64,000 nt of DNA from Chrysomallon squamiferum. Lineage: Eukaryota; Mollusca; Gastropoda; Neomphalida; Peltospiridae. Below the pieces are notes generated by a model that made no database searches, was not told where the DNA came from, and saw only the letters and a program-made list of their open reading frames with translations. Each line of letters starts with the position of its first letter. Positions within the stretch are counted from its first letter, which is position 1. This document shows, one piece after another, positions 35,901-48,663 of this stretch. The stretch spans positions 9,072,476 through 9,136,475 of the forward strand of contig CM022665.1 in assembly GCA_012295275.1 (NCBI GenBank), read 5' to 3'. The translations under genes and the position numbers were made by a program.

Positions 35901-38900
35901 GTAGCTAGAAATGAGAGGTGTATTAATTATTAGTTTTACTTTTGAATTAGGCTACAGTTTCATTAAAACAAAACATCTAAATGGTATTACTGGACACAGT
36001 AATTAAGGGTTAGAAAGAAGATAATTAATAATTTTTAATTAAGAACAGCAAATCGTCCAGTCAGCTATGACATTATTAACAGTTTTGTCAACTGGCACAG
36101 TTTCTGTCAAATGGCACTTAAGCTGAAAAAAACAGGTCAATGGAACTAAGAAGGGTTTGACATTTATTGTCACTAAACATGGTATAAAATATTTATATTT
36201 TGTTTACGTGCATGTTTAGTTAAAAATCAGCCCTTTTTATATGTTGATGTTAAATGTCAAACCAGAATGTATCACATATTATGAAAATCAATTAAATTGT
36301 TTAAATGAAATATGCTATTTTTGCTAAAATTATTATTATTTGCATATTTAAAGAAATAGTTACAATGACAAAATGGAGATGGTTTTTAACCCAGAATTTT
36401 CTGGGAGGGATTAATACTAATAGTAATACAAATGACATAATAACTAGACATTTTCTGGGTGGGAGAAATATGTACAGAGACTTCACTGATTGGCTAAAAT
36501 ATGTGTCTGCATACTGTTGTTGTTTGTACTGTTATTAATTATCATCATCATTATTATTATTACTTCAGATAGCATCCAAAAAATACTTCACAACTTTTTT
36601 TAACATTTAACTTGGTTTACATTAAACAAATACTTTGCAGATTTCATATCTTTACTACAATGTGTAGATAACTGTAGAAAATAATTTTCTGTGATTGTTA
36701 TTGGGATGTTGTATTCTAATCTGATTTTACTTGAAACATACATAATGACAACTGTTGTAAAAATTATTTTCAGTCATAAAAATGATCTAACCATTGTTCC
36801 TGTATTGGTTGGCTCTCTGAATTCTGACAAAGAGCAGCAGTATGGAAAACTATTTAGCAAGTATCTACTGGACCCAGAAAATCTGTTTGTGATCTCATCA
36901 GACTTCTGTCACTGGGGTATATTTGTTATCTGTTTTCAAGAGAATAATAAGATTACAGAATTAGAAAACAATAATTTTAGTTTTTTTTAAAATGCCAAGA
37001 CGATATTTAATATGTTGAAAATAATTTTAAGCATTTGATTCTTATTATTATTACTACTTGTCATTTTCTGTTTTGTTTGGCTAGAATATAAGTTTTTTTT
37101 CTTTTAAATTTCTTCAGGTTGCCAGCAGCCTGTAGGTTAGTTTAAATAGATGCACTGATTTATTTTATTATCTGTAATTAATTCAAAATGTTTTAAGATT
37201 TGTCTTGTTGGGTTTTTTAAAATAAAACAAGTTGTAAGGCAAAATGTGATTTGTTTCAAATTTTTATAAATGTATATATCTGTATATCTTTAAACTAATT
37301 TTTAAGTACTATGTAAATGTTTTACATTCTGTAAGTTTAATGTTTAAACAAAATATTTTTTTTCAGGACGGAGGTTTCATTATACATTTCATGATAAAAG
37401 TTTTGGTGATATCTGGCAGTCCATTGAAGCTTTGGACAGAATGGTTAGTAATTGTCAAAAACCATATGAAATTGTATCATATAATCAAATAGCTTCAGTT
37501 CATTTTGTACCCTTAAAAGGTATCAGCAATCAAGCCAATAATTTGTTACCTAGCAAAGTATTCTTTAATCCTCAGTCTGTCATGGACTTTTGGACTTGGA
37601 AACAATTGTTATTGCGTCATTAGTACCTCAAAAGCTGTGTGAATCAGTTGTTTTTAATTTTTTCAGTTTTAATGTTATGAACATGTGAAGAAATATCTTT
37701 CAGGGGATGGATATAATAGAAAAAATGGCTCCCTCAGAGTTCACAAGATATCTTGGTGATTATAACAACACTATATGTGGAAGACATCCTATTGGAGTTT
37801 TACTTAATGTAAGTATTTTCTTTTGTTTGTTGTTAGCATTTTATTTATTTATTTATCATGCAGATATTTTGTTTTTGTTATTTTTTTATTGTGAATCTGT
37901 TTTTCTTATAAATGAATATGAAAAAATAAAGGGAAATAATCTGTAGTGGATTGATTGAACAATCCAATCAACGAGTTCCATCATGAAATAATTAGGTTTA
38001 AATGCAAAGTAGGAAAATAATATACATTTGTGTGTGTGTGTGTGTGCGTTAAACCCGACCGTCTCAGATTTTTATGAATTTTGGTATACTTGTTCACTGA
38101 GATCCCATAGCACCAAATGGATGATTGATATATTTTTGCATTACGATGTACATTTTCTACATGTATACACTTCTCTGAGACCAAAAACTCATCTTTGGAG
38201 TTAAAACCCACCTGATATGAAAAGATGCCAAATGGCATGACATATTCTACACAATCAGGCTCAAAGGGTTAACAGGAAGTGATGCTTCAGGCATGTCAGG
38301 AACTCCTTGAAATCCCCTGGTGAAATCAGCATTGAGCACATGGCAATTAGAAGTTTAAGACAAAGAAGTGTCTTCATCTGCATTTCTTTGACAATCCGAA
38401 GCTTTCAAGTTGGACACAATGTCAGATGTTGATATGTAAGCATTGTTTTCTTCATAAAACCTATTAAGTTATTTTATCATGTCATGTGGCCTTGCCAATG
38501 GTTTTGAACAAGGTTTCAGTCAACTACAGTACAACCCAGTCTGAAATCCCAGTCTGTAACTGTGTATGCTTTTTTAAGTGTTGTTATTCCATACCTTCAG
38601 ACTGAGTTTCCTCATGTTATTCCATACCTTCAGACTGAGTTTCCTGGGGGACATGCCAGTTTGCAGCATGAAAAAGATTCAAGAATTATTTTCACTGATG
38701 GCTGTTGGAATTAAAGGGAAACAAAATGGTCAAGGAAACACGTAAAAATAAGAACAATTTTGTTAACCTGTGCCACCATGAAGAGCACTTTGGGTTGGAA
38801 GTGAATGGAACTTTTTTATAACAAGCCACGGCAAAAGTGCCTGTGATGGAATTGGGGGGACAGTGAAGAGGTTGCTGATAATGGCCAGTTTGCAGCGTCC

Positions 38901-40378
38901 CTACACAGACTCAGTGAGGCTATCAGATTTCTGCATCAAGAATATTCCAGGCATTCACTTCTTCAACATCACACCAGACCACATAGCAAAGCATGAGTTG
39001 GAATTAAAAGGGAGGTTTCAAGTGGCCAAAATGGTCAAGGAAACACAGTAGTTTCACTGGTTAGTTCCATTATCTAAATCAAAGATGCATGCCTACAAGC
39101 TCAGCCTGCAGAGTGACCCACCAGAACTAGTATCTGTCCAGGATTCTGATGATGATATGACAGCGTTACCACTGGAGTCTTCCACTGAAGCCAAGAATCA
39201 AGACTGTGTTTGTTGTCTGTATGACAGTGAGGCATGGGTTGGGCTAGTTGAGGACATTTCAGAAGAGCATAGTGACTTCTTCATTCATTTCATGCACCCT
39301 CACGGACCTTCTAAGTTATTTAACTGGCCAAACAAAGACACTTGTTGGATTAGTGAAAGGGACATCTTCTGTGTGATTGATACACCTGCTATTGCATCTT
39401 CTTCTATTGCATATTGGACGTATTCTCTGATTAAAAAGGATGATGCTAGAATTGCAAGATTATGGGGGAAGTGGGTTACTGAATGATTTTGTGAGTGCTG
39501 AACTGGTGAGAAGGCAATGAAGTAAGTAGTTTGGTATCATATGATCATACATGTAGACCCACAATGTCTTACTCTGCGATCAAGAGAGATGGTGATTCCT
39601 AGCATCCAGAATTGATCATTCAGGTTTGTCATGGATGTGCCTTTTTTAAATCTATATTGTGGCTAAACAAAAAATATTACACCCAGGAAACTTTTATATG
39701 TTTTAGTTAACATGTGGCAGATTAAATTTCAATAAAGGTCATCTCAAGGTCACATGATCTGCAAGGTCAGTTTCAAGGTCATAACAAAGGTCAAAAGGTC
39801 AGTGTACCCCAAATTTTTCCAAACTGAACAATTATGGCAGATGTGGAATCCTTGTCATATTGCCTTTTCAACAATAACAATTTTATTAAACTTGGCCCAG
39901 TAGTTCCTGAGATATGAGGGTTAAAAGGTTGGTGGTCATGCCCATTTTTGCCAAAAATCTCAAAATTGGGTGGGCCATATCTCCCACACCACTGGTCTGA
40001 TTGGCCTAAAATTTGGTGCTGTGGGATTCCAGTCAACAAGTATAAGAAGTTTCATAAAAATCGGAGACAGTTGGGTTTAAATTTGTTTAATGGGGGGGGC
40101 GATTTGACATGGAATGACCAATTTTTCTTTTTAACTTTGTTTTATATGTACTTACAACTTTGAATTGTTATTTATATATCTATGTAATAAATATTCATTA
40201 ACTGAGATTCTTATTTCTTTTATATATATATATCTTGCAGGCAATAGAATCTGTTCACACAAAGAATGGCAACAGGAAGATGACATTTAAATTTGTAAAA
40301 TATGCTCAGTCTAGCCAATGTAGAAGCACTCACGACTCTTCTGTTAGCTATGCAGCTGGAACACTGGTGGTTCACTGA
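32640..40378 (+). CDS. MEMO1: MEMO1, LigB-fold metal-binding protein (nine coding exons)
   Basis: Coding exons: 32640-32691, 33809-33890, 34255-34323, 34708-34820, 35360-35471, 36774-36916, 37367-37443, 37704-37808, 40241-40378. All junctions are GT-AG and phases chain correctly, giving 296 residues (human MEMO1: 297). Landmarks in order: [74 protein letters not shown] and [13 protein letters not shown] at the C terminus. The metal-site residues known from human MEMO1 (His49, His81, Cys244) correspond here to His46, His78 and Cys241, so the site is intact. Family knowledge: MEMO1 is a cytosolic, conserved protein related to LigB-type dioxygenases. It acts in cell motility and receptor tyrosine kinase signalling and binds redox metals. 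Intron 8 (37809-40240) carries a decayed transposon. A polyadenylation signal candidate, AATAAA, lies at 40730. Confidence 0.97.
38582..38645. repeat. 33-bp tandem duplication
   Basis: Two adjacent copies of a 33-base unit beginning TGTTATTCCATACCTTCAGA, inside the transposon. The length preserves reading frame (eleven codons). Confidence 0.95.
38683..39486 (+). pseudogene. Transposase-like gene remnant
   Basis: Pieces in order: [28 protein letters not shown], then after a one-base shift near 38802 [20 protein letters not shown] and [14 protein letters not shown]. The frame then runs to a TAG at 39049 and continues in the same frame through [14 protein letters not shown] and [20 protein letters not shown] to a TGA at 39484. 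This matches, from memory, a recurring uncharacterised animal protein family with TDG...QYKNRKNF, SHGKG-CDG-GGTVKR and KFMHPHGP motifs that behaves like a dispersed mobile-element gene. At least one frameshift and one stop make this copy inactive. Confidence 0.65.
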
Positions 40379-41395
40379 CCTTCAACTTATCTTTATTTAC
40401 TTTTTAACCACTGTTCAGTGTGTACATATAGCTGACACTTCCTGATCTGATCTGTCCCATTCTTCTAGTTGTATGCACAAAGTAGAAATAATAGTAATTA
40501 TATAATAAGCATGTAGTTGAAATATAATATATATACTCGCTTTTACAGATATCATTTTTAGTATAAATTATGGCACCACATATCAAATAGATATGCATGT
40601 CCTTTTTGTAGCTTTGTTTTAAGAAGTATACAGGAACAAACTTTGGATTTTCTTTTAATATGAGGATATGTTAATTATTAGCATATGTGCGCTTTCATTT
40701 GCTCCTGAAATTCATCAGATGTGTTCAAAAATAAAATGACAAATCAAAGCAACTTGCTTTAAACAAAATTATAAATTAATCAAACCATACTACTAATTGT
40801 ATCTTGATTGAAACAATTTAATGCCATCAAATAGACTGTTTGCAGAAGAAATGGGCTTGATAATTTCCAGTTAAATAAATATTTTATTATTACATCTACC
40901 TTCTTATTGTGTTTTACCTTTAGAAATCCCTTTTTGGAACATTACTAGTATATTTTATCTCTGAATATAAAACCTTTTTATTAAATTATTATAAGCTTGA
41001 AACTTTACTTATAGCTTGTAATAACTTGGAATTTAGAGATTTATTTTATTTGATAAGGTCACCCTTTTTGATACTCAATTTTCTTTGTAAACATTGATTT
41101 GTTTTTAAAATAATTATTAATTTCTGTTTCTTTTGGTTGTTTGGGGCCAGGATATGGTTTGTGTTTTATTTTCTTGTGTCAGCTGTTTATGTCCTAAGTA
41201 ATTGTCTCTGTAATTCCATAATAATTGATGGAATAATTTAGCTCTTGTTTTTTCGATAATGGGAATATTCTAATCTGTAAGATTATTTTATCATGAATTA
41301 TTGAAATTAACCTATACACTTTCAAGAATGAGAAAAATAAAACACTTCTATATATATCTGAATATGTTGGATATAATGTTTAATACAATGCATTG

Positions 41396-41950
41396 TTATG
41401 ATGGAATTATGTAACTTATTGATACATTTTTACAGTTATAATACATTATTACAGAAATGGTGAAATATTGTTTATTGTGGATACATTTTTTAGACATAGT
41501 ATAATATATTATTACTGAAATGTTTATCATGGATAAATCTTTAGATAGTATAACTCCTGTATTAAATTGTTGAAGTAACTGAATAATGATTAGTTGGAAT
41601 GGATGAAGTATTTCAGTATAGTACAACTTAATGATTAAGTTAAATTAATGAAATCTTTGAATATATTCTTAGATACAGTACTACTCATAATTATGTTAGA
41701 GTAAATTTGAGCTTATATGGATAAAATGTAGTATAACTCAGCTATGTTAAATTAGTGAAATATCTGAATACTGTTTAGTTCATAGGAATAAATTGGATAT
41801 TGTACAACTAATAATTACATTAAATCATTGAATTATGTGATCAGTGTTTAGATCTAATGAATAAATTTAATAGATACAATAACTGATAATTATGTTAAAT
41901 TACTGAGATGTTTGAATAATGTTTAGCTCATGGATAATTGTTCATTGTTG
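41396..41950. repeat. Diverged minisatellite, unit about 70-85 bp
   Basis: Repeated modules TTAAATTAxTGAAAT, TGAATAATGTTTAG, CATGGATAAAT and ATAGTATAACT recur about seven times with substitutions and length changes, downstream of MEMO1. Confidence 0.75.
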
Positions 41951-42373
41951 TGAATTGCTATATTTGAAACAGAAAATGATTTCAGTGTCTCAAGGTGTCA
42001 TCTATTACAATAATTTTGTAAAACATAATTTTGCTTGCTAGACAAATAATTAACTATAATTATGATTTCCCTTAATTATAAATAGAAATTATATTTTTCA
42101 GAGACCTGTAAGGTTAACTTAGAAGTAGAGCATGTAATGTATTTAGAACTAGAACAATGCAGGAGAAATGGCCTTTACAAATAATAGTGTAAGTCTTTTT
42201 GTTGTGGTGTTTTTGCTTATAATTTTTAAGAATTTAAAACAAGAACTAATCTTTCCCCAACAATCAATTGCAGAAAGAAAGGTGAATTTAAACCACTGGT
42301 TTTAACAGTGTTGTTTGTTGTAGACTGTGAGTTGGAGGTTTATATTATTGTTATTATTATATAGCCAAACTAG

Positions 42374-42374
<1 letters not shown>

Positions 42375-42412
<38 letters not shown>
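42375..42412. repeat. (CA)19 microsatellite
   Basis: A perfect CA run. A similar (CA)17 run is at 23386-23419 in YIPF4 intron 3. Confidence 0.97.
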
Positions 42413-42415
<3 letters not shown>

Positions 42416-44848
42416 GTATTTGTGAATGTCTAATACATAAGTATATCTGCAACATGTTTATGCAAATTATAAAATACTACTTGTATTAACTTTCTTTTGT
42501 TTCTCCATTTCAGTGAAAAATTAAATTTTTTGTTTTTTGTAATCTTGTTTTGTATTTTTTACCAGAAATATGGACAATAATGTTTAATTTTTATCTCTTC
42601 AAATGAATAATGTTTTAGAGAACTATTTAAAAAAAAAAAAAAAATAATAATAATAATAATAATGTCTGGGTACTAAGTACACTAGTTTAGTAACAAAATC
42701 AAATCTCAAAAATGTTATTTTTCACTGTATATATATCAGCTGAATTAGATTTTAAATTTATTTAGATCACTCACTTAACTTTAGGAAGCAAAAAACAACC
42801 TTTTTTTTTTTTTTCTGAAGTTGTTTTCTAAATTTTGCATAACCAAAAAAAAGAAGAGAAAAAACCAGATACTAATGTAATTTGCAAATGTTTAATATGG
42901 ACTAACTAGTAAAATATTCTTTAAACTTTAATTGTGTTTTTTATATTCATTTTATTAAATATTATTATGTTTTCACACACACACACAGTGATGTCAGTAT
43001 TATTGATGGGTTTACTTCTTTTGCAACACTTGTAATCACAATCATACTAAATATCTCTGGGGTTGATTTGTCTACATGTACCAAAGGTTAGCTAATAATT
43101 GATACACCACTGATTTGTGGTTACTGCTGAACAAAGAAAACAGTAACTGACAGTCATGATTTAACAAATGTGGGAACACCTGAAATGTTTAACTTCCTAT
43201 AACACAGGTAATAAATAAAAATTATTTCAATAACATAAGCTTTGGACTGAAATTGTTTTATTTTTTATTTTTAAATTTGACCATTATATTAAGACTCTGA
43301 AAATCTCAATTTTCTAAATGAATCAAATAACAAAAATTGAATTGAATTGAATTTGGAATATACCTTGGAAAATAATCAAGCAAGTGTATTAGAAGCAGTT
43401 CATGAAAGGATATGCAGCTCAGTATTTTAAATCTTAATATTTTATGAATATAATGTTTAACAAAAAATACATTTATAAATAAATAAATATCAAAGAGAAA
43501 AAAAAGAAGATAGGCAGATAAACAGATATGTAAATAGAATGAAACTCAGGAAAAAAATCAGTAAATAATAACAACAGTAATAATAATCATAATGATGATG
43601 ATGATGATGACAATAGTGTCTTCTTTTTGTTTGCTTAGTGATTAGATGTCAAAACCATCAGTGATAGTATTATGCACACCTGTTACCTAAAGGACTTATT
43701 GTATGCATATATGTTGTATTTTATTTGTCTATCTGTTTTAAAATATCACATAAAAGCAATGAAAAAGAAAGAGTATGTTCTTAAAGACCAAACAATAAAC
43801 AGAAAAGAGAAAATTAATACTTTGCTTTCACAAACTGAGTTAACAAGACAGTGGCATTTGGATGCAAAGAAGGTGTGAGGTTAAAAAAAAAAGATGAGCA
43901 AGAACGAAAAATTACGTAGCTGTTAAGATTGCATTGGTCTTCGTTGATAATGATGCAAACATATTTAAGATTATAATATTCATTTAATAATAGTATTAAT
44001 AATTTTTAAAAAAGCAAATCGTTTAAAACTAGTTTCATGTTTACAAAATGAAACTGAAAAAGCTAATTGTATTTATAGGACTATAGTCTATATTGTTCTA
44101 ATATGGTTTCACTGTTTTAAGTGATTTAATTAAATATTTTTTGACTTACCAGTATATTTTGTCACATTAATAATCACCAGTAAGTGTATGACCACAAAAA
44201 TTTCAATTTTATTGATTAAAAAACAATAACATAAAATAAATTTAGAAAAAAAAGAAAGAAGAAGTAAAATCGTTTTTACTTATGTCAGAATGTTAATTAA
44301 TAATAATGAAAAAATATATATATATTTGTTTAATTTTTTTACAATTTAAGTGAATGTTGTTACGCAGTGCAAATTACCTGGTGCGTTCTTTTTCAACTGG
44401 AAATTAGTGAAGTAAAGACAGTTACCTCCCGTAGGGATTTTATCCGTACCACTTGGTCATTAAAAATCAAAGTGACACCAACAAGGAAATTCACACCACC
44501 ATGTGGAGGTGTGTGAAAAAAATTAAATAAAGAAAAAAGGAGAAAAACTAAATAATTGATTAGCCATCCATTTTCATTTCCTCTGTGAGAAAACTGAGTG
44601 TATCTGCAGTTCATTTTATCTAAACTCTGACCTAAATGTTTTTGTTGAAAAGTAACCTAAAGTTCCTTTTAAAAGAAATGTAGTCTAAGGTTCGTTTTAG
44701 CTGATTTGTAATATAATTTTTAATTTTTAAAAACATTTTTTTTCCCACTGAACAACACATAAGACCTGTAATTTATAGCTTTTTATTATTATTATTTTTT
44801 CATCTCAACTTTAGCCTTTCTTCGTGCTAAACGGTAGGCCTATCCTAA

Positions 44849-44879
<31 letters not shown>

Positions 44880-45366
44880 GATAGTGAGCTCTAGTCCAAA
44901 TTTCGTTTTTGATGTACACCGGTACATACGAACTCCTCCTTGGAATTTCGTGAGCTCAATGAACCTGTTGTGACCAATAAATAATCTGTGTAACACAAAA
45001 CATATTCATGCATATACACAATAGATACTTCTTCATATTACACAATCATTAACTATAAACAGTCTACACAGTGTTAATATAACGATGCTTTAACCACTGT
45101 TTTAGACGTTTTATAAATTTTGGAAAATAATTGTAATTAATAATTTCACTTCATTACGAGCTAAGACTAATATTTCAAAAACTGTCTGCTTTGACAAACG
45201 AAATTTTTCAAATCAGAATAGCATGATCCAACATTTATAAAACCCGTTTCTACTGTTGAAAATGGTATATAAACTTTCAATTAATATTTTGATATCGAAA
45301 ATCTGTTTTCAAATTGGCAAGTTATTTAACACTTGCTTAATTCTTCTTACTAAATATGTTCAGAAT

Positions 45367-45404
<38 letters not shown>

Positions 45405-46089
45405 TTTAAAATCTACAGTATCATGTCCTTAATATAATATAGGAAGAAATAAAAACATTATAAGTCCCGACATAATTGTTTTTCATTCACTTGCTTGATT
45501 TCTCCCTCACCATGAGTTAATACATACAGAAATGAAATGAAACCACCAATGTAGTTGTAATTCTAAGGTTATAAATTTGCATCTCACGTGTCTGAAATTG
45601 TATAGTTTTATTTAACAGAATCGTGATATAAAAAATAATTACAAAACTCATATAACAGAAAGCAGTTATGCTCTACAATTTTATAAACGTATAATGGGTG
45701 CATACATCATGACTGATTGTATAAGTAAATGAATGTATTTATTAGCAACATTTCAATTCATTTTCGAGCGTCGGTCATTGCCAGATAAATATTCTTTTTT
45801 TCTTCTTTTTCTTTTTTTTTCTTTTTTTTTTAATTATTATTATTTTGTTGAAATAATGAAATAAATGATGTAGGTGACTCTTTTTGGGCTTCTTTTAGAG
45901 ATAATAAATCTTTTGTGTGCTTTAGAGATACGAATGCAGAAACAAAAGCTTTTAATACACTTGTTTTGGAGATGTGATTGAAAGGGAAATATTCCAAAAT
46001 GACAATTAGTTTTATTGATTATTACATTGTTTTCGTTTTAAGTATCAAATAAAAAGTAAGCTGATTCTTTTGATACTCCCTTGTACATC

Positions 46090-46263
46090 TTCATTTTCTA
46101 ATATCCATTTGTATTATTATTGCAAATGTATTATTATTGCATTCTGTCATTTCATTATTCATTATTATTACTTACCGTGTTATTAATGCAGTAGAGGAAG
46201 TTAAAATAGCATTACTATTTTATCTCTTGTTTATTTATTTTTTATTTATGTATATATATATAT

Positions 46264-46302
<39 letters not shown>

Positions 46303-47160
46303 CTAGTGTCCGATAATAGTATTCAAACGTTTCGTGAAGATATGCATTCATGCATTATTATCATTGCATACTGTCATTTCATTATAGATTATTATCACTT
46401 ATGATAATAGATACCACAGTTGTTTTAGTGAAATATGTTTAATTAATATCATGTCATTCACACTAGCACGTACATGTCTACCAGCAATAATAGTTTTCTG
46501 TTTAAATTTATTCCTTCTCTTTCATGATGAAATTTAATAGATATGTTGTAATTAAAAATAACATTATTATTATTTTATCTCATCTTTCAGTCAGACTAAC
46601 ATGATACATAATATTCAAACGTTTCATGTAAAATATGGATCAATGTACTGTTATTATTATAATCTGTTTAATTAATATCATGTCATTCACACTAGCACGT
46701 ACATGTCTACCAGCAATAATAGTTTTCTGTTTAAATTTATTCCTTCTCTTTCATGATGAAATTTAATAGATATGTTGTAACTAAAAATAACATTATTATT
46801 ATTTTATCTCATCTTTCAGTCAGACTAACATGATACATAATATTCAAACGTTTCATGTAAAATATGGATCAATGTACTGTTATTATTATAATCTATAATT
46901 CTGTAATTTCATTTTTCATTATAATTACTTACTGTAATAGATATGACAATTGTTTTAGTGAAATATGTTTAATTAATATCTTAATACTCACACTACAATT
47001 AGATTTTTCTGTTTGAATTTATTCCTTCTCTTACATTATGAAATTTAATAGAATAACTTTAACTAAAAATAATAACATTATTATTCTATGTCATTTTTCA
47101 ATCACACTAACATACTACATAATATTCAGACGTTTCGTATCAAATATGGATCCATACATT
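46090..47160. repeat. Nested tandem repeat with a near-identical 229-bp duplication
   Basis: 46437-46665 and 46666-46894 are adjacent copies differing at one base that I found. A third, diverged copy lies at about 46966-47150. An earlier partial copy with the CAAACGTTTC and TGTCATTTCATTAT modules lies at 46140-46436. A further remnant of the CCGATAATAGTATTCAGACG module is at about 48751-48772. Confidence 0.9.
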
Positions 47161-47389
47161 GAGAAATGATATTCCTTATATATATACTAAACCAGTCACT
47201 AAATTATTAACATTTTTTTGTCTGTTTATATTCCAAAAGATATAGTTTGAACGAAGAGTAAGAAGGAAATATTCGCATTTCTTTTTCTTCTGTTTTCTAA
47301 ATATTTATTGCAGATAGGCAACAGGACTAGTTGTGTTGTATGCTGAAAGGTAATACATGCTTTAAAATGGAAAATGGACAATTACACAG

Positions 47390-47394
<5 letters not shown>

Positions 47395-47472
<78 letters not shown>
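47395..47472. repeat. (GA)39 microsatellite
   Basis: An uninterrupted GA run of 78 bases. Confidence 0.98.
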
Positions 47473-47475
<3 letters not shown>

Positions 47476-47572
47476 GCATAACTATTAATGATTTCATTCC
47501 CTCGCTTTTATTCAGCTAAAACAGATTCATAACAGTCATTTCAATGTTTTACATTAGTATTTTATTATATCC

Positions 47573-47618
47573 TCAGTAGCTTGTTACATCATTCTCCTTC
47601 TGTAGATCTCTCATCACT
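47573..47618 (-). other. Candidate terminal coding exon, minus strand
   Basis: The acceptor GATTGTATTTCAG (AG at 47619-47620) is followed by one base and 14 codons, VMRDLQKENDVTSY, then TGA. The one-base phase matches the two-base end of the candidate exon at 47918-47945, so together they would read LMGDDFPYK-VMRDLQKENDVTSY. The intron between them would be 299 bases. Family not recognised. Confidence 0.35.
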
Positions 47619-47876
47619 CTGAAATACAATCAATAAAGTAAAGTAAATAAAATATATATATAAATCATGTAAATAAATAAATAAATAAATAATGAGATGC
47701 CTATAACTAAAGTATTTGGAAATTTTAATCAGAGATTATTGTTTATCATTCTACAGTCATTCTTCTGCCATTCATGATCCTCATCATCATTATTATTACT
47801 GAGATATATCTTCTGTAGTTCTTAGTATGTGTTCCAAAACAAAGACACAAAGTGATATAATAGTGCTGCATTATTG

Positions 47877-47934
47877 GTGATGTCATTTATGTTAGGGTTT
47901 AATAGAATGACACTCACTTATAAGGGAAATCATC
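47877..47934. repeat. 58-bp dispersed direct repeat, copy 1
   Basis: Identical to 48600-48657 by eye. Contains the donor half of the minus-strand candidate microexon. Confidence 0.9.
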
Positions 47935-47945
47935 GCCCATTAATG
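47918..47945 (-). other. Candidate 28-nt microexon, minus strand
   Basis: Minus-strand acceptor TTATGTTTTATTTTCAG, then 28 bases reading LMGDDFPY plus two bases, then a perfect donor AA|GTGAGT. Its phase joins the candidate terminal exon at 47573-47618. Its donor half lies in a 58-base segment duplicated exactly at 48600-48657. Confidence 0.35.
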
Positions 47946-48599
47946 CTGAAAATAAAACATAAACATATTTTACTGAGTGCAACTTTTCGCTGGATAGAAA
48001 CATTAACCAGATACAGTTTACCTTTTACCTCAGTTTGGCATTGTCTGTAATATACAGAGCTGATATCTCAGACATAAGGTGTCTCTAGACAGTCATTCTG
48101 GGATGTTTAATTTATATCATTATGACTCATATACTGGCACAATCCGTCATTTTATGTTCAGCTGCATCTATCTTACGTTGGATAAATTAATGTTAACTGA
48201 CTGGACGTCTTCCAAGTTTATTACAAAATAAAGAGATTATAAATTATTCTCGTGTCATAAACAATAATACAATTTAATTTATCAGCCATTTATGGATATT
48301 GTTATTATTGTTATTGTTATTGTTCTTATTATTACTATTATTATCATGATCATTATCATTATCATTATTATTATTATTTATTTCGTAAAATGTTTATTTA
48401 TTTATTTTAAATAATATAACATTTGCTGTTACCATATTAGATGAACTGTAATCTACATCATTATTGTAAAATGGTATTTAGTCTACTATTTATCAAGAGT
48501 CAGTTAAGAAAGAACACGGAGATCCAGAACAGAATCGTGATATTAAAAAATAGACAAAATGTCGTTTTGTCCTCGTTTTAAAAAAAAAAAAAAATACCA

Positions 48600-48657
48600 G
48601 TGATGTCATTTATGTTAGGGTTTAATAGAATGACACTCACTTATAAGGGAAATCATC
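48600..48657. repeat. 58-bp dispersed direct repeat, copy 2
   Basis: Identical to 47877-47934; the flanks differ. Confidence 0.9.
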
Positions 48658-48663
48658 AGTGTA
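48641..48663 (-). other. Duplicated copy of the microexon, 23 nt
   Basis: Carries the same DDFPY codons and GTGAGT donor as the microexon at 47918-47945, with a different upstream half (YT before DDFPY) and its own acceptor candidate TTTTCTTCTTTTTACAAG. The start phase differs from the first copy (0 rather than 1), so the two are not simple mutually exclusive alternatives unless upstream exons also differ. Confidence 0.25.

Larger units (their letters stand above)
38046..40080 (+). mobile_element. Decayed DNA transposon in MEMO1 intron 8
   Basis: The left end at about 38046-38114 and the right end at about 40011-40080 are inverted copies of each other. About 58 of 69 bases match by eye, beginning with TAAACCC on the outside of each. 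Between them lies a decayed plus-strand transposase-like gene (about 38680-39486). The right subterminal region has six AGGTCA motifs. The element lies wholly inside MEMO1 intron 8, which is consequently 2.4 kb. No target-site duplication could be confirmed; a TG repeat abuts the left end. Confidence 0.7.
40379..47572. other. MEMO1 3' region and spacer
   Basis: Holds a probable 3' UTR to about 40750, the minisatellite at 41396-41950, the CA repeat at 42375, homopolymer runs (44851-44879, 45373-45401, 46267-46302) and the 46-47 kb repeat array. No coding frame that I trust. Confidence 0.6.
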
